Source: Loxodes magnus
Lineage: Eukaryota; Ciliophora; Karyorelictea; Loxodida; Loxodidae
Reading direction: 5' to 3'
Assembly (NCBI GenBank): GCA_946699065.1
Contig: CAMPDV010000044.1
Span: 186,001-250,000 of the forward strand
Length of the DNA: 64,000 bases
Shown: positions 37,055-47,985 of the stretch, in pieces
Layout of the letters: each line of letters begins with the position of its first letter
How positions within the stretch are numbered: the stretch's first letter is position 1
Translations under genes and position numbers: made by a program
The notes under the pieces: generated by a model
The model's database searches: none
The model's input: only the letters and a program-made list of their open reading frames with translations
What the model was told of the DNA's origin: nothing

Positions 37055-38455
37055 TTTGTAAAGAACAGGAAGCTCCATTTTTATAATTTAGATCTCTAAG
37101 TAAATTTATAATATCTAGAATCATTCACTTCCACTTCTTCCTATCCCCTACTATCTCTCTACTAACCCTTCCACACACTTAATTATTTTCTCCTTCTTAC
37201 TGATCATTAAGCTAAAGAGTTGCCCCTTTGGAGAATATAATAATTAATAAAGAGAATCTAAGAGTACCTTCCTATATATTTCTAATCATATTAATTTAGT
37301 AGCTACTTAGCTATTAGATCAGGTTAGCTTAGGCACCTTCCCACAAGAATGAGAAAATAAAGCTAAACTAAAGAATTAAGCTTAAGTTTAGAATTGAAGC
37401 ATATTATGCTATGTGCTAAGGTAGGTAAATTCCTAAATTAGCGTTCCAATGAAATTAAATTAGATAAATTTATATAAAACTAAGAAAAGGCCAATTTGAA
37501 AACCGGCTATATTGTCGCAGATAGATTCTTATATGATACCAAGTAAAATTCTTAAAATATAATAGAAACTATCAATTTATTAAGAGTTCAACATATTAAA
37601 TAGCAGTGGAATATCCGCTTCCGTGTTTATAATTTCATTTAGTTTATATACCTTATCTTCAACTAATTCGTTTAACCTAGAAAATACAACTAACAAGTGT
37701 ATCACATTTTGCTTTATAACTTTGAGATCAAATTTAAAATTGACTAAGCATCAAGAAAGTTTTAGTGACTAATAATAATTACTGAGTAGCTAACTCTACT
37801 TAACTAAGCTAATAAATATTATAAAAAGTTAGTTTCTTACTGATCTTCAAATGAAGTTGTAATGTTGGAATACTTATACCTTAAAATGCTACATCTAAAA
37901 TCTTAAAGTTAACTTATTTGTTACTTTCATTATATAAATTACAGCTTCAAACATAACTATAATTAAACGAGACTTATATTTTATACTCCTAAAACGTATA
38001 TAACATGCTTTGCATACAGATTAAAAAGTATATTTTGTAGAATTTTAACTGTTCGTCTAGTTGGTTTCAAACAGCTAGAGAATAAAATTCAATACTTTTA
38101 ATAATTTTATAGAAGTTATATTAATCCTCCCTAGCAGTTTATTTTAGAAACTTAGCTTTAAGTCAGATTTAAATTAACGAAGCCTAAATACTATACTGGA
38201 TAAACTTCAAAAGTTACTTAAACGTAATTTTAAGCTCTTTCATTAAAGTATAAAATTCGTTTATGTTCAGCTAATATTGAAGCATATTTAAGTTTGCATT
38301 TGAAGTATTTATAATAATTTTCTTTTTTTCATTATATAAAAGCACTCCTACTAATTAAGCTTTTAATTAGAAATGGAACTTTATATCTGTGTGATTAATT
38401 AAAATCTTAATTTAGGAATGAAGTTCTTAAATAATGCTTTTAAGTAATAAAATTT
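37055..38455. other. Intergenic stretch
   Basis: 1.4 kb AT-rich spacer between two minus-strand genes; no supported gene or RNA. Confidence 0.5.
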
Positions 38456-41400
38456 TCAAAAATGTACTAAATAACAAGGAATAAGATCTTCTCCACTGAA
38501 TACTAAATAAAGGTCTTCTTTTTTGAAGTAAGCAGCTTGGTAGTTCCTTCTCTAGTACTTCAATACTTAATTTTACTCCACGAATTACTATATTGATAGT
38601 TCATTTTCTATCTTGCACTGCTAAATCCTTGCTAAAGTTATTAGAACTTCCTTTTAATGAGGCTTTGAGTTTATTAAAATAGTACCTCTCGGACTGAAGC
38701 CTGTTGGTGATTAAATGATATCGTTAAGTACGTTTTAATCATCATGATAGTATAATAAAATCCAGTATTCGTTGTTTTCTATCTATTAATGAAGCTAAAA
38801 TGTATAAGTCTTTGTGATTTCAATTATTTCTCTTTATAGGAATTGCTTGATAACATCAAATTCTATACTATTCTCGTTTAAATTTAAAAGCATATTTGTC
38901 GCTCTCTCTTCTTTAAATACAGGTCTAGGAGGAGTAGCAGCAAGAGTTAAAATGAAGGTTTCATTACTATTGATATTACTTTCTTCTTAAATCAGTTCTT
39001 AGTCCATATCAAAAGATAGTAATTTATCAAAAGGTTTTAAGCTTTCAATACAAGATAGCATACTTGGAGATTTTGTTTCCTTTTTTAGATTTAGAACGCT
39101 TTCAACAGGAGAAATTTATTTAGTTGTTTAACCACTCGAAAGTTCTACATTTTGCATTTAGCACTAAGCTATTATTGCTTTTAGTTATTCACGATTAGTA
39201 ATTCCTAACTTCTTATATAATATTTCTTTAATTAAACTTCTGGTTTTCTTCTGAAACTTTTCTTCTTTTTCGTTTAAAAAGGCTTTTTTTTATTATGGTT
39301 ATCCCGAAACTTTTTTATACTTCCTATATCTCTATTTAAGTTCTTTCTTCATTTGCTACAATTTTTTTTCATAATTTCTATATAAACTAATACTTACTCC
39401 TAAATATCCGATACTATCTTCTCTAACTCCTATATAGTTTTTTCATTTCTATCACTTTTTTCCTATTTTTGTCTTGAATAGTTTTCTACTGTCTCTTATT
39501 ATCTTTCCTTTTTATCTCTTGAATTTTTCCTAGATTCTCTAGTTTTTTCACTTCTTTCTTTTTGCTTTTCCTTATAATCTTTTTATTTTTCTTCCTTTGT
39601 TTACCTTTTTTCTGCTTTTGTCATTTTTTTTTCATAATTTTCAAGTCTCTGGAGTTTATCTTTGTTTCTTTCGACTTTTTCCCTTGACTATCTTCTTGAT
39701 TCTTTATATTTTTCCTTTTTAACTTCTTTTTGCTCTTCTTCTTCTTCCTCCTCTTGTTGAAGATCTTTGTTTTAAATTTCTTAGTTTCTTTCTTCGAATT
39801 ATTTATCTTTTTGGATAGGATAAGTTTATGATTGAGGAGAAAGATCTTATTATGGAGTTCTGATACCTGAATATTCTTAATCTGTTTCTGTTTTTAGCCC
39901 TTAATAATCTCCTTTATTGTACTTAACCCTAGATCCTATCCTGGGAGGTGTAGACTAAGGAGGTGTGGGAACAACTCTTTAACTTTCATGTAAATAGCTA
40001 ATAAAGACTTATTATTGCTCTTATTATTACATATTACTTTAGTCTTGGTTTTACATTTCTTCATACTTTTAATATTCTGTCTCTTCATTGTTTTATGAAT
40101 ACTGATTTTGCTAACTATCATTTTGCATTTTTCAAATTTCCATTTCACGTTGCTAGTTATAAAGATCTATCTAATTCTTCAAAAATTTCCCATGTTGTTC
40201 CAACTGTCTATCAATATTACTCTATTTTACTCTTTCATTTGTGTTTTACTCCTCTTGTAAGTCTTGAAACTTCTTATGTGATTGCTGTCTTCCTTATTAG
40301 ATTAGTTTAGATTATGGACTTTATCTTTGATATGCTAGGGTCACTTTTGATTCAATTTATCTTTCTGATTATAATGCAACTTCTGGGTTATGGAAGGCAT
40401 CTGATAATTTGCTTTATAGTTAGAAGCTTCCATTAGGACTTAGAAGCTTCCTAGATTATAAGGCTTATTAATATTCGTTTTCTTGATTAATTTTTTCTTG
40501 TTCTGTCAAAGCTGGAGGAAATAGCAATCTAGTTGGGGAGACTAATCCTTCTTCCATAATTTCTATCAGTTTGAAATCCCCTGAAGTATACAGAGATTAG
40601 AAGTTAGCAGCTTAAAAGCTATTAGCAAATAGAAGTTCTCTTGATTTTTCGAAGTCAGGGTTACAAAGCTAGCTCTCATTGAATATATCAGCTATCTCTA
40701 TTTTAGTATTAAACACTTAGTCATTTTCTCATTCTGTTAGAATAAATCCATCAAGAACCTTCAAAGTGATTTGAAAATGCTTTATGATAGATCCTCTATA
40801 AGCTAAACGCTAATATTAGATACTTTTTGAAATAGGATGCTTGATATCATACTACTCTAAGATAGTGATATTAGAGATTAGCTCAGGGTAATATTGATAA
40901 TTAAATGGATTACCTTTTAGATCAATAGATTGTAGATATTATAGTTTGAAGAGGGACTCTAAAACTTATTTCTGGCTTTAAATTTTATTGTAGCATAAAT
41001 TTAAACTAGTGCATGACTAGAGTTAATCTACAAATTCACAAGTTTACAAAACATTAGATGATAAATCTATCTCCGTTATATTCTCCCATGGTAGTTACTC
41101 TATTTTTTATATCCTGTTATTGCTTGCTAGCAGCTTTCTAAGCTATGCACATCTAATTAAGAAGCTTAAGTTGTTAATGTTATTGAAGCTTATATTTATA
41201 TTCTGAAGAATAGGCAAATCTATTACTTCCATTTCTTTCAGCTCATTATTTTGGACAGAAAGTGACATTAGAATTCTTAAGCAGTTTAAGTTAATTTTCT
41301 GGAATTTATTTGAATCTATATAAAGTTCAGTAACTTTAGGAATGTTCTCTATACCTTAGATCTCTTATAAGTTGTTTTCTCTTAAACTTAAGTGAGTTAG

Positions 41401-41934
41401 ATTTGACAGTGGATTTGCAAACTAAATTTCATTAAGCTTATTTTAATCCAGCATCAGATATCTCAGTTTAGTAGCTTTGTTCAATTATATTTCCTACAAG
41501 TCATTGCCACTGCAATTAAAGACTTCTAACTAGGGAGAAAGCAATAGATTTTCTACAGTCTCTTTATCTCTAATTTGATTAAAGGAAATATCCAATACTC
41601 TCAGCTAGTTTAGATCATATAAATTAGGCATTTGATCATCTCCTAGGAAGTTATAAGCAATATACAGCTCTTAAATAGTTTTGCATTATTTTATCCCTTC
41701 AAGTGAGATTAATCTATTCTAACTAAGATCCAAAAACTATAGGTAAGAGCACTTTATATCAGGAGAAAAGGCTATTTTATTATTCCTAAGAGAAATCTTC
41801 TCTAAGCTAGGAGGTAAAAAAGTGATGTTAGCAATTTTGTTTCCTTCAGCTTTGAGCTCTTTAATAATTTCAGGAAGTTCAGGTAGCTTTTCAATATCTT
41901 AGTGAGATATATCTAGTACTAGAGGATTATCCAT
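38456..41934 (-). CDS. Leucine-rich-repeat protein with long coiled coil
   Basis: 1152 residues. Seen: about 14 SDS22-like leucine-rich repeats from residue 5 to about 340 (LDLSQNRL, LDISFNQI, LSLRENNL, IDLSSNVL, IDLKGNPF type), a capping segment with LDGFILTEWEN (the LRRcap pattern of ciliary LRR proteins; its Trp is TGA), a disordered Gln/Ser/Pro region, then a Lys/Glu/Arg-rich coiled coil (about 700-880) and a C-terminal globular part. One 20-nt intron at 39378-39397 joins the two coiled-coil halves; spliced length is exactly 1153 codons with TGA stop. The fold resembles LRR proteins of cilia and basal bodies such as LRRC/CEP97-type, but I cannot name the orthologue. Plus-strand frames across it are antisense shadows. 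Confidence 0.85.
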
Positions 41935-42341
41935 TTACTTTAATTATTTTTATCTATTCTTTAGAATTTTATTTCCTTACCTTCCTCTTACTTTACACTC
42001 TTGTCTATTCAGCACTTTAACACGCTGACAAGTACCTAATCTCTCTTTAGTACTCTCTAAGCATTGCTTAGCAAAGCAGTATATGAATATATTTAGTAGC
42101 TTATCATTATAAATCGCTTTTATGAAATATTCCCTATTAAACTCTTTTAGCTTATTAAGAGGCAAATATAGTAAAAGTAACTAAATTAATAGAGAAGCAT
42201 ATAGCAGAGAAATAAGGTGGACTAGATATAAGATAAGTATGGACTGATTAGCTAAATATAGAGGGATTTGGAAATAGAATTAAATGCTTATTTAGCTTTA
42301 AATGCCTTAGAACTAATATTTAGTATAGTAGAGATAATAAA
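41935..42341. other. Divergent intergenic region
   Basis: 407 bp between the LRR gene (-) and the CDPK (+), probably holding both promoters. No motif recognised. Confidence 0.5.
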
Positions 42342-43938
42342 ATGGGAAGTATATGTAAGAAAAATTAGGATGATGGGTTTAATACTGATAAGTATATACC
42401 TGCTCAAACTAAATACTTGATAACAGAATTTTCAAGACAGGAAGATATTAAAAACGTTTATAAATTCGATAAAGCTCCAATTGGATCAGGATCTTTTGGA
42501 TTTATCAGAGTTGCTACTTTAAAAAATCTGGACTTTTCTTCTTAAAGCGAATAAAGTGGGTTAGTGATGAAATATGCAGTGAAAACAATAAAGAAGAGCA
42601 AAATTGATGATGTTTCACGAATGAAATCTGAGTTAGAAATTCTAATGACTGTTGATCATCCGAATGTGATATAGTTCTATGAGAACTATGAAGATTAGAA
42701 GTATTTTCACATAGTAATGGAACTCTGCACAGGTGGCTAGTTATTTGATGTTATTTATTAGAAGAAGTAGCTGCTAGAAGCAGAAGCTAAGTATTATATG
42801 GAGCAAATGATTAGTGCAGTTAATTATTTGCATGGAATCAATATCTGCCATCGAGATCTTAAACCTAATAACTTTTTATTTGAAAACAATAGCGATAACG
42901 CAAGATTAAAGCTCATTGACTTTGGACTTGCTAAAAAGTTAGGTGTGGAAAAAAAAGGAATGAGTTCTATAGTTGGAACTCCATATTATATTGCTCCTGA
43001 AATCTTAAAAAGAGAAGAATATGGAACAGCGTGTGATATTTGATCATTAGGAGTTATATTGTATGTAATGCTTAGTGGAAAATTTCCCTTTGGAGGGTAG
43101 AACGACGCTGAAGTTATGTTTAATATTATCAATCAGCCATTAACGTTTCCTGGAGAAGAATGGGAATTCGTATCTCCTGAAGCATAGGATTTGATATCAA
43201 GCATGGTTAGAAAAGATCCTAATAGTCGAATAAATCTAATGAACGCTTTAAAGCATCCTTGATTTGAGCGAAACTAAGGTCAAAATACTTATCTTTCTCC
43301 TTTAACTATCCAAAGTATGAAGTCTTACTCTCAAAAGAATCAGTTATACAAAAAAATGTTATAGCTGACTGTAAAATATCTAAGTTAAGAAGATTTAAGT
43401 GAATTAAGAGAATAATTTGAATGCATAGACTAGAATCATTCAGGGTAAATTTAACTATAAGATTTCGATACAGCCTTACGGAAGTTAGGATAGAACACTG
43501 ATAAAAAGAACATATAAGAAATGCTTAATTACATGGATATAGATAAAGATGGAAAGGTTAATTACACTGAGTTTCTTTGTGCAGCTTTAGATTAACAAGT
43601 GAATCTAAACTAAGAAAAACTATGAAAGATATTTAAAATAATGGATGATGAAAATAAAAATGTTCTTACTAATGAAAAACTCATTAAAGCCTTCAATAAA
43701 ATTGGAAAGTCAATTGAACCTGAGAAACTTGATGAAATGTTGAAAGATGCAAATATTGATCCAAAAGTAGGAATCAATTTCAAGTAATTCTGCTCAATAC
43801 TAGATCGTAAGTCTTTTTATTTCAGCAAACTCATAGAAAATTTCTATTGAGAGAAAAAAATCTAAGAATAGTAGAGTTAAGTCAATCTTAAATTTTACTG
43901 AAGTTATGAATTCAGCAAAGGCAGAAAAAAAAGCTTGA
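42342..43938 (+). CDS. Calcium-dependent protein kinase (CDPK)
   Basis: 525 residues. Seen: MGSICKK start (Gly2 and Cys5, dual acylation type); kinase domain about 45-305 with GSGSFG loop, YAVKTIKK Lys, HRDLKPNN, DFGLA, GTPYYIAPE and DIWSLGVILYVMLSG (its Trp is TGA); a CDPK junction helix; four EF-hands, of which IDQNHSGQIQLQD and MDIDKDGKVNYTE look competent, the third (MDDENKNVLTNEK) is plausible and the fourth is degenerate. The last 30 residues are reached through a 19-nt intron at 43807-43825 (GTAAGT...TTCAG); without it the frame stops slightly earlier. Spliced length 526 codons, TGA stop. CDPKs couple Ca2+ signals to phosphorylation in ciliates, plants and apicomplexans. All catalytic residues are present, unlike the paralogue at 28441-30091. 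Confidence 0.95.
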
Positions 43939-44913
43939 GAATTTTTCAAGTACTTATTTTCAATAAGTTAATCAACTAATTAATTAAGTAAGATCTACTT
44001 TATTTTTTCACTATTTCAATATAATAGTAAAGAAAATAGTATCTTACTTTCCTACAGTACTAAAATACATCTCTCCTAAATTTATTTCTTTCTATTTTTC
44101 CAAAATAAACAAAATAGTAAACTAATGCTCATGCTTATACACAACCTTATATAAAGCAAGTTAACTAGACTAATGTGCTTTACGGAGGTAAAAGTTTAGA
44201 TGAAAGGATTGAATAATCTATTATTATTAGTTATATACTTTACTTATCTTCTTTACGAAAATTAACATATTAATTTATCTAGTTCATTCGCATTAAATAC
44301 AATAATCTGGTAAAGTTATTTATTAGCAAGCAATAAACCTTTCAAAATATCTTCAAGCAATATCCTATCTAGGAAAAGGTCATACTATTATTTACTTTTA
44401 AGATAATTATGCAAAATATAATCCCTAAGCATATTTAAAAGCTTTCTATTTTTAAAGGGTAAATGGCTATTGTTTAAGTATTTGGATATGAGATAAATCT
44501 ATCAAATATACGATATTAATAATTTATTCTATTTAGAAATTTATTTGAATTACTAGTATTTTTCAACTCAACAAACTCAATATTTGTCTTTCCTCTAAAA
44601 TCACGATACTGTCTTATCATTCAACGTGTTAAAAACTAGTCTTAACTATATAATTTCATTATAGTGTACCAATAGGGTAATTATTCTATTTTATGAGTGA
44701 CTCTAAAATGTTCCTAATTAGTGTTTGTATATTACACTTACATTCATATTTGAATAACTTAATTTTTATGATATAATTAAGCAAAACAAAGATAAAGCAA
44801 AATTATAGAGATAAAGTTAGCCTTGATAAGAAGGGGATATCACTGCTAGCAATTAATTAAATTCTTAGATATAAGAAAACTAGAAAAAGAAGGGATTATT
44901 AAAGCGATTAACT
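43939..44913. other. Convergent intergenic region
   Basis: About 1 kb between CDPK (+) and SSNA1 (-). A plus-strand frame from 44201 to about 44701 is open for some 166 codons with a hydrophobic start, but has no other support. Confidence 0.4.
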
Positions 44914-45347
44914 TCAGCTAGAGAACCATAACATTTAGAATATGGAAGGAATCTAAGAGTAAAATTAGTTACTTAGACTAAGAGTAATGGAAAGAAGATC
45001 TAATAGAAATGTTATTATTAATAGTCTTTGTATTTGTTTAGATTTGCATTTTCTCTTTTTAATACATGAAGAAGAGTCTGGCTACTTTCAAGTATTTTCA
45101 TATAAGCTTGCTCACTTTCTCTTATGGTTTTATCAAATTCATTTCTCTGCTCAATTTTTCTTTGCAGTTCTTCATTCTAGTTATTAAGCTTTTCAGCTAG
45201 AAATTATAGTTGTCTGGTTATTTAAGCCTTTTGTTCTTCTTCTTATTGTATAGTCTCGTTTACTTCTTCTCTTTTCTCCTTTAATTCTTCCAAAAGTTAA
45301 ACTAATTGATTATTATAGTTTTGAAGTGTAGCTCCCTAACTTGCCAT
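44914..45347 (-). CDS. SSNA1: SSNA1/DIP13 basal-body and microtubule coiled-coil protein
   Basis: About 137 residues. The first 105 match the SSNA1 family along their whole length: [15 protein letters not shown], then [34 protein letters not shown], and [18 protein letters not shown], the last nearly identical to the animal [15 protein letters not shown]. The whole core is coiled coil. SSNA1 (DIP13 in Chlamydomonas) forms fibrils at centrioles, basal bodies and axonemes and promotes microtubule branching. The end is less certain: a 20-nt intron at 44953-44972 (GTAACTAAT...TTAG, with CTAAT) brings the frame to a TGA after 138 codons, giving a C-terminal extension slightly longer than in animals (119 residues) and not conserved. 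The start ATG matches the family start exactly. Confidence 0.93.
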
Positions 45348-45734
45348 TTATATGATAGAGAATAAGGCTAATTTAGAAGATTTAAATTCATAGTTATAGA
45401 TCAGAAGACACTTGACTACTTAAGTATCAAGGCTTCATTAATAATACTTTTCATTAGCTAAGCAAAAGCAACTTCATACCTTTTTCTAACAGTATTACTT
45501 TATACTGCTGCAATATATGCAATTAAGCTTTCGTAAAGCTGCTTATCCTTTATTTAATACTTATTCAATCTTTATTACTTAGATAGAAATAGCGCTTAAT
45601 AGCTTTGTAATATATAATGATAATTAAGCAACTACTCTGAAATAATTTATTATAAACTAATAGAAAATTATTAAGTCAAAGCTGAAACCACAAGAAGCAA
45701 AGCAGAAAAAGATAGTAAAGAGGTTGGAAATGAT

Positions 45735-46655
45735 ATGCAGCTAGAAATACTTAATTTCCTTTCTAAGTAATGATTTAAGATATCTATCTTCTTCTATAGG
45801 AAATGATAAGTATTTTCTATAAGCATAATATCAGAAGCAGAATATGGCTAATTATTATTATTGATGAAAGGCAAACCAATTGTTGTAAATAAGATCAATG
45901 AATATAAGAAGTAGATAAAGGATAACTTTTATCTATGGCCTTAAATCCCTTGTATATTAATAATAAGAGGCATAAAAAGAACGTTATTCATTTGATATTA
46001 AACTTATCTAGCAAAATATAGAATTTATCCCTAAGTTTCATTTAATGAGATGGTAAGAAAAGCTATCTAGTAATAAAAATTAAAAATAGATTTGACTAAA
46101 GAGAGAAAAGCAAAAATAAATTTACTAGTTTAATTATCATACTAAGGTTAAGCTAATACCTTTAAAAAAAATTTGCAGTGGAAAAAGCAAAAGAAGGGCT
46201 GATCATAATATAATTACAAAAGAGTAAATGATTAAGATAAGAAAATGATAAACGAATATTTAGAAAATGCTCTAGTGAGGGCAATTATTTATAAGCATAA
46301 TACTTTATATCTCCATATGGAGGAACTTAATCATTATAAGTAGATTTTATAAAATAATTTACAAAAAGAAGTATTTTAATTGCAGTTAAATATGAAAAGT
46401 TAATAATAATATTCTTAAGAGGATATACAAAACAGTCAAATTAGTATAAGAATATTGAGATTTCTGTAGAAAATGGATTAAAATTTACCTTTATCTTTCA
46501 TTTCTTAAATAGCTATACATTTCAAAAAGCTGATTTTCATTCAGTTCAAAATTTTTCTAAGAAAGGCTTTTATGAAATAATTTGGGAAAAAAGTAAAATA
46601 GAAATATCTGAAGTAAGTATTAGCATTTAATATTTATTCATATAATCTACTTTGA
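45735..46655 (+). CDS. Candidate gene, hypothetical protein
   Basis: Open frame of 307 codons from ATG to TGA if all internal TGA are Trp. The product is Lys/Gln/Leu/Ile-rich with a mixed hydrophobic and basic composition and no recognisable domain. The plus strand is purine-rich between about 45.7 and 46.3 kb, as in the real genes here, and that is the only support. Four internal TGA codons are read as Trp. The second frame across 45.68-45.96 kb also looks plausible, so the frame itself is unsure, and an unrecognised intron could join the two. It may equally be chance. Confidence 0.3.
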
Positions 46656-46834
46656 TATAAGATATATTTATTTAACTTAGTGTATAACTCTCAGATATAT
46701 CTCTAGAGGAATTTCAGTTTTGTTTTAAAATACAATAAATGGAATTAATTTAAAAGCCATTTGAAGATCTATAAACTGCTAAGACAAGAGACAAATATTT
46801 ATATCATAATAAGTTAATTTATTGTATTTTGATG

Positions 46835-46899
46835 CTTTCATCTTAACTATATTTTGAACTAACTATACTAAGTAAATATTAGTTAAGTTAAGATGAAAG
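46835..46899. repeat. 14-bp perfect inverted repeat
   Basis: CTTTCATCTTAACT at 46835-46848 and AGTTAAGATGAAAG at 46886-46899 are exact reverse complements with a 37-nt spacer that itself holds short complementary parts (AACTAA and TTAGTT), so a longer bulged stem could form. No gene spans it. Confidence 0.55.
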
Positions 46900-47017
46900 A
46901 AAGGAGGTAAGTGCATAAAATAAAATTTATTTTAGTTGTAAAAAATTAGAAATTCATGCATTAAGCTGTAAGCTAAATCAATGAGAAACTATATTCTACC
47001 CAATAAAGTTAATTTAT

Positions 47018-47045
47018 CTAAAATCTTGTGCAGCTAAGATTTTAG
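47018..47045. repeat. 10-bp perfect hairpin
   Basis: CTAAAATCTT at 47018-47027 pairs exactly with AAGATTTTAG at 47036-47045 around the 8-nt loop GTGCAGCT. It lies about 120 bp from the larger inverted repeat and 0.9 kb upstream of the phosphodiesterase gene. Confidence 0.5.
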
Positions 47046-47985
47046 CATTATTTATAACAATAAGTTCAAAATTTATGCTATTGTATGAACTAAAATAGAT
47101 CAGAAAAGAGCGTAAATGCACATCAATTAACAGTTGAAAAATAAATTTAGAAAAGTGTTAAATTAAGATAAATGAGTATTTAATTAGCGAAGTCATAAAT
47201 TGATATCAAAACTATCTTTAATTAATTAATGCTGCTATAAACTAAATTTTAATTGGCTAGGATAAATATAATAAGTATAATGATTAATGGCTTAGATTTA
47301 AATAGCCTTTATATTTATACTCTCCTACTTTAAGCTTATATATTAGCAGTTCCAAGGTCAATGCTTGATGATTTATAAATTTAGGTACAAAATTAAATAG
47401 CACAAAGTTACTTTAACAATGCTGATATAAATTAAGCCAGAAATCTATTTTAATTGTAGTTTCTCCTTTAAGATTAGGCATAACGTATAAGCAAGAATGA
47501 TCATATTCTGAATTTATCAAATAAACATTATATTTTTTACTTACTAAAGTACCTTATGAGAGTAATATTAAAGGATAGAAATGAAGAAAATAAATAGAGG
47601 ATTGAATATAAAGTAACTACTTAAATGAATCAAATTACTTACTATATATTTTTATGATCAAATAAGATTTTTAAACTATATCAGTTTGATTACTTTATCA
47701 TAATGTATATTCCTTCCACTATGCAAGTGTCTATATTCAAAGTTTGCTCTAAAAAGGATGAAAAATAAAGCTTTTATAAGATATACTATCTATATTAATG
47801 GAGCGTCAATGACTAGTTGCTTTGAATTAAATCCCTTATAATTAGTTTTTTTTCTAAAGAGAGTTTTGTATATTTAAGAGGTATTGATACAATATAAGGA
47901 TGAGACTTTTTTTTGATATCTGAAGATTAGTTAACTAAATGTTACATTCGTTCAAATGGTTTATTTATTTTCATTTTGAAATATA

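Larger units (their letters stand above)
45348..47985. other. Mostly intergenic region with one candidate gene and inverted repeats
   Basis: 2.6 kb between SSNA1 (-) and the phosphodiesterase (+). Contains the doubtful ORF 45735-46655 and inverted repeats at 46835-46899 and 47018-47045. Nothing else recognised. Confidence 0.4.

Noticed and set aside
40095..40310. Plus-strand ORF within the LRR/coiled-coil gene
   Set aside because: Antisense shadow of a minus-strand coding region that has an exact spliced length and clear leucine-rich repeats.
44201..44701. Plus-strand frame with hydrophobic start (about 166 codons)
   Set aside because: No sequons, domain or compositional support, and the length is compatible with chance.
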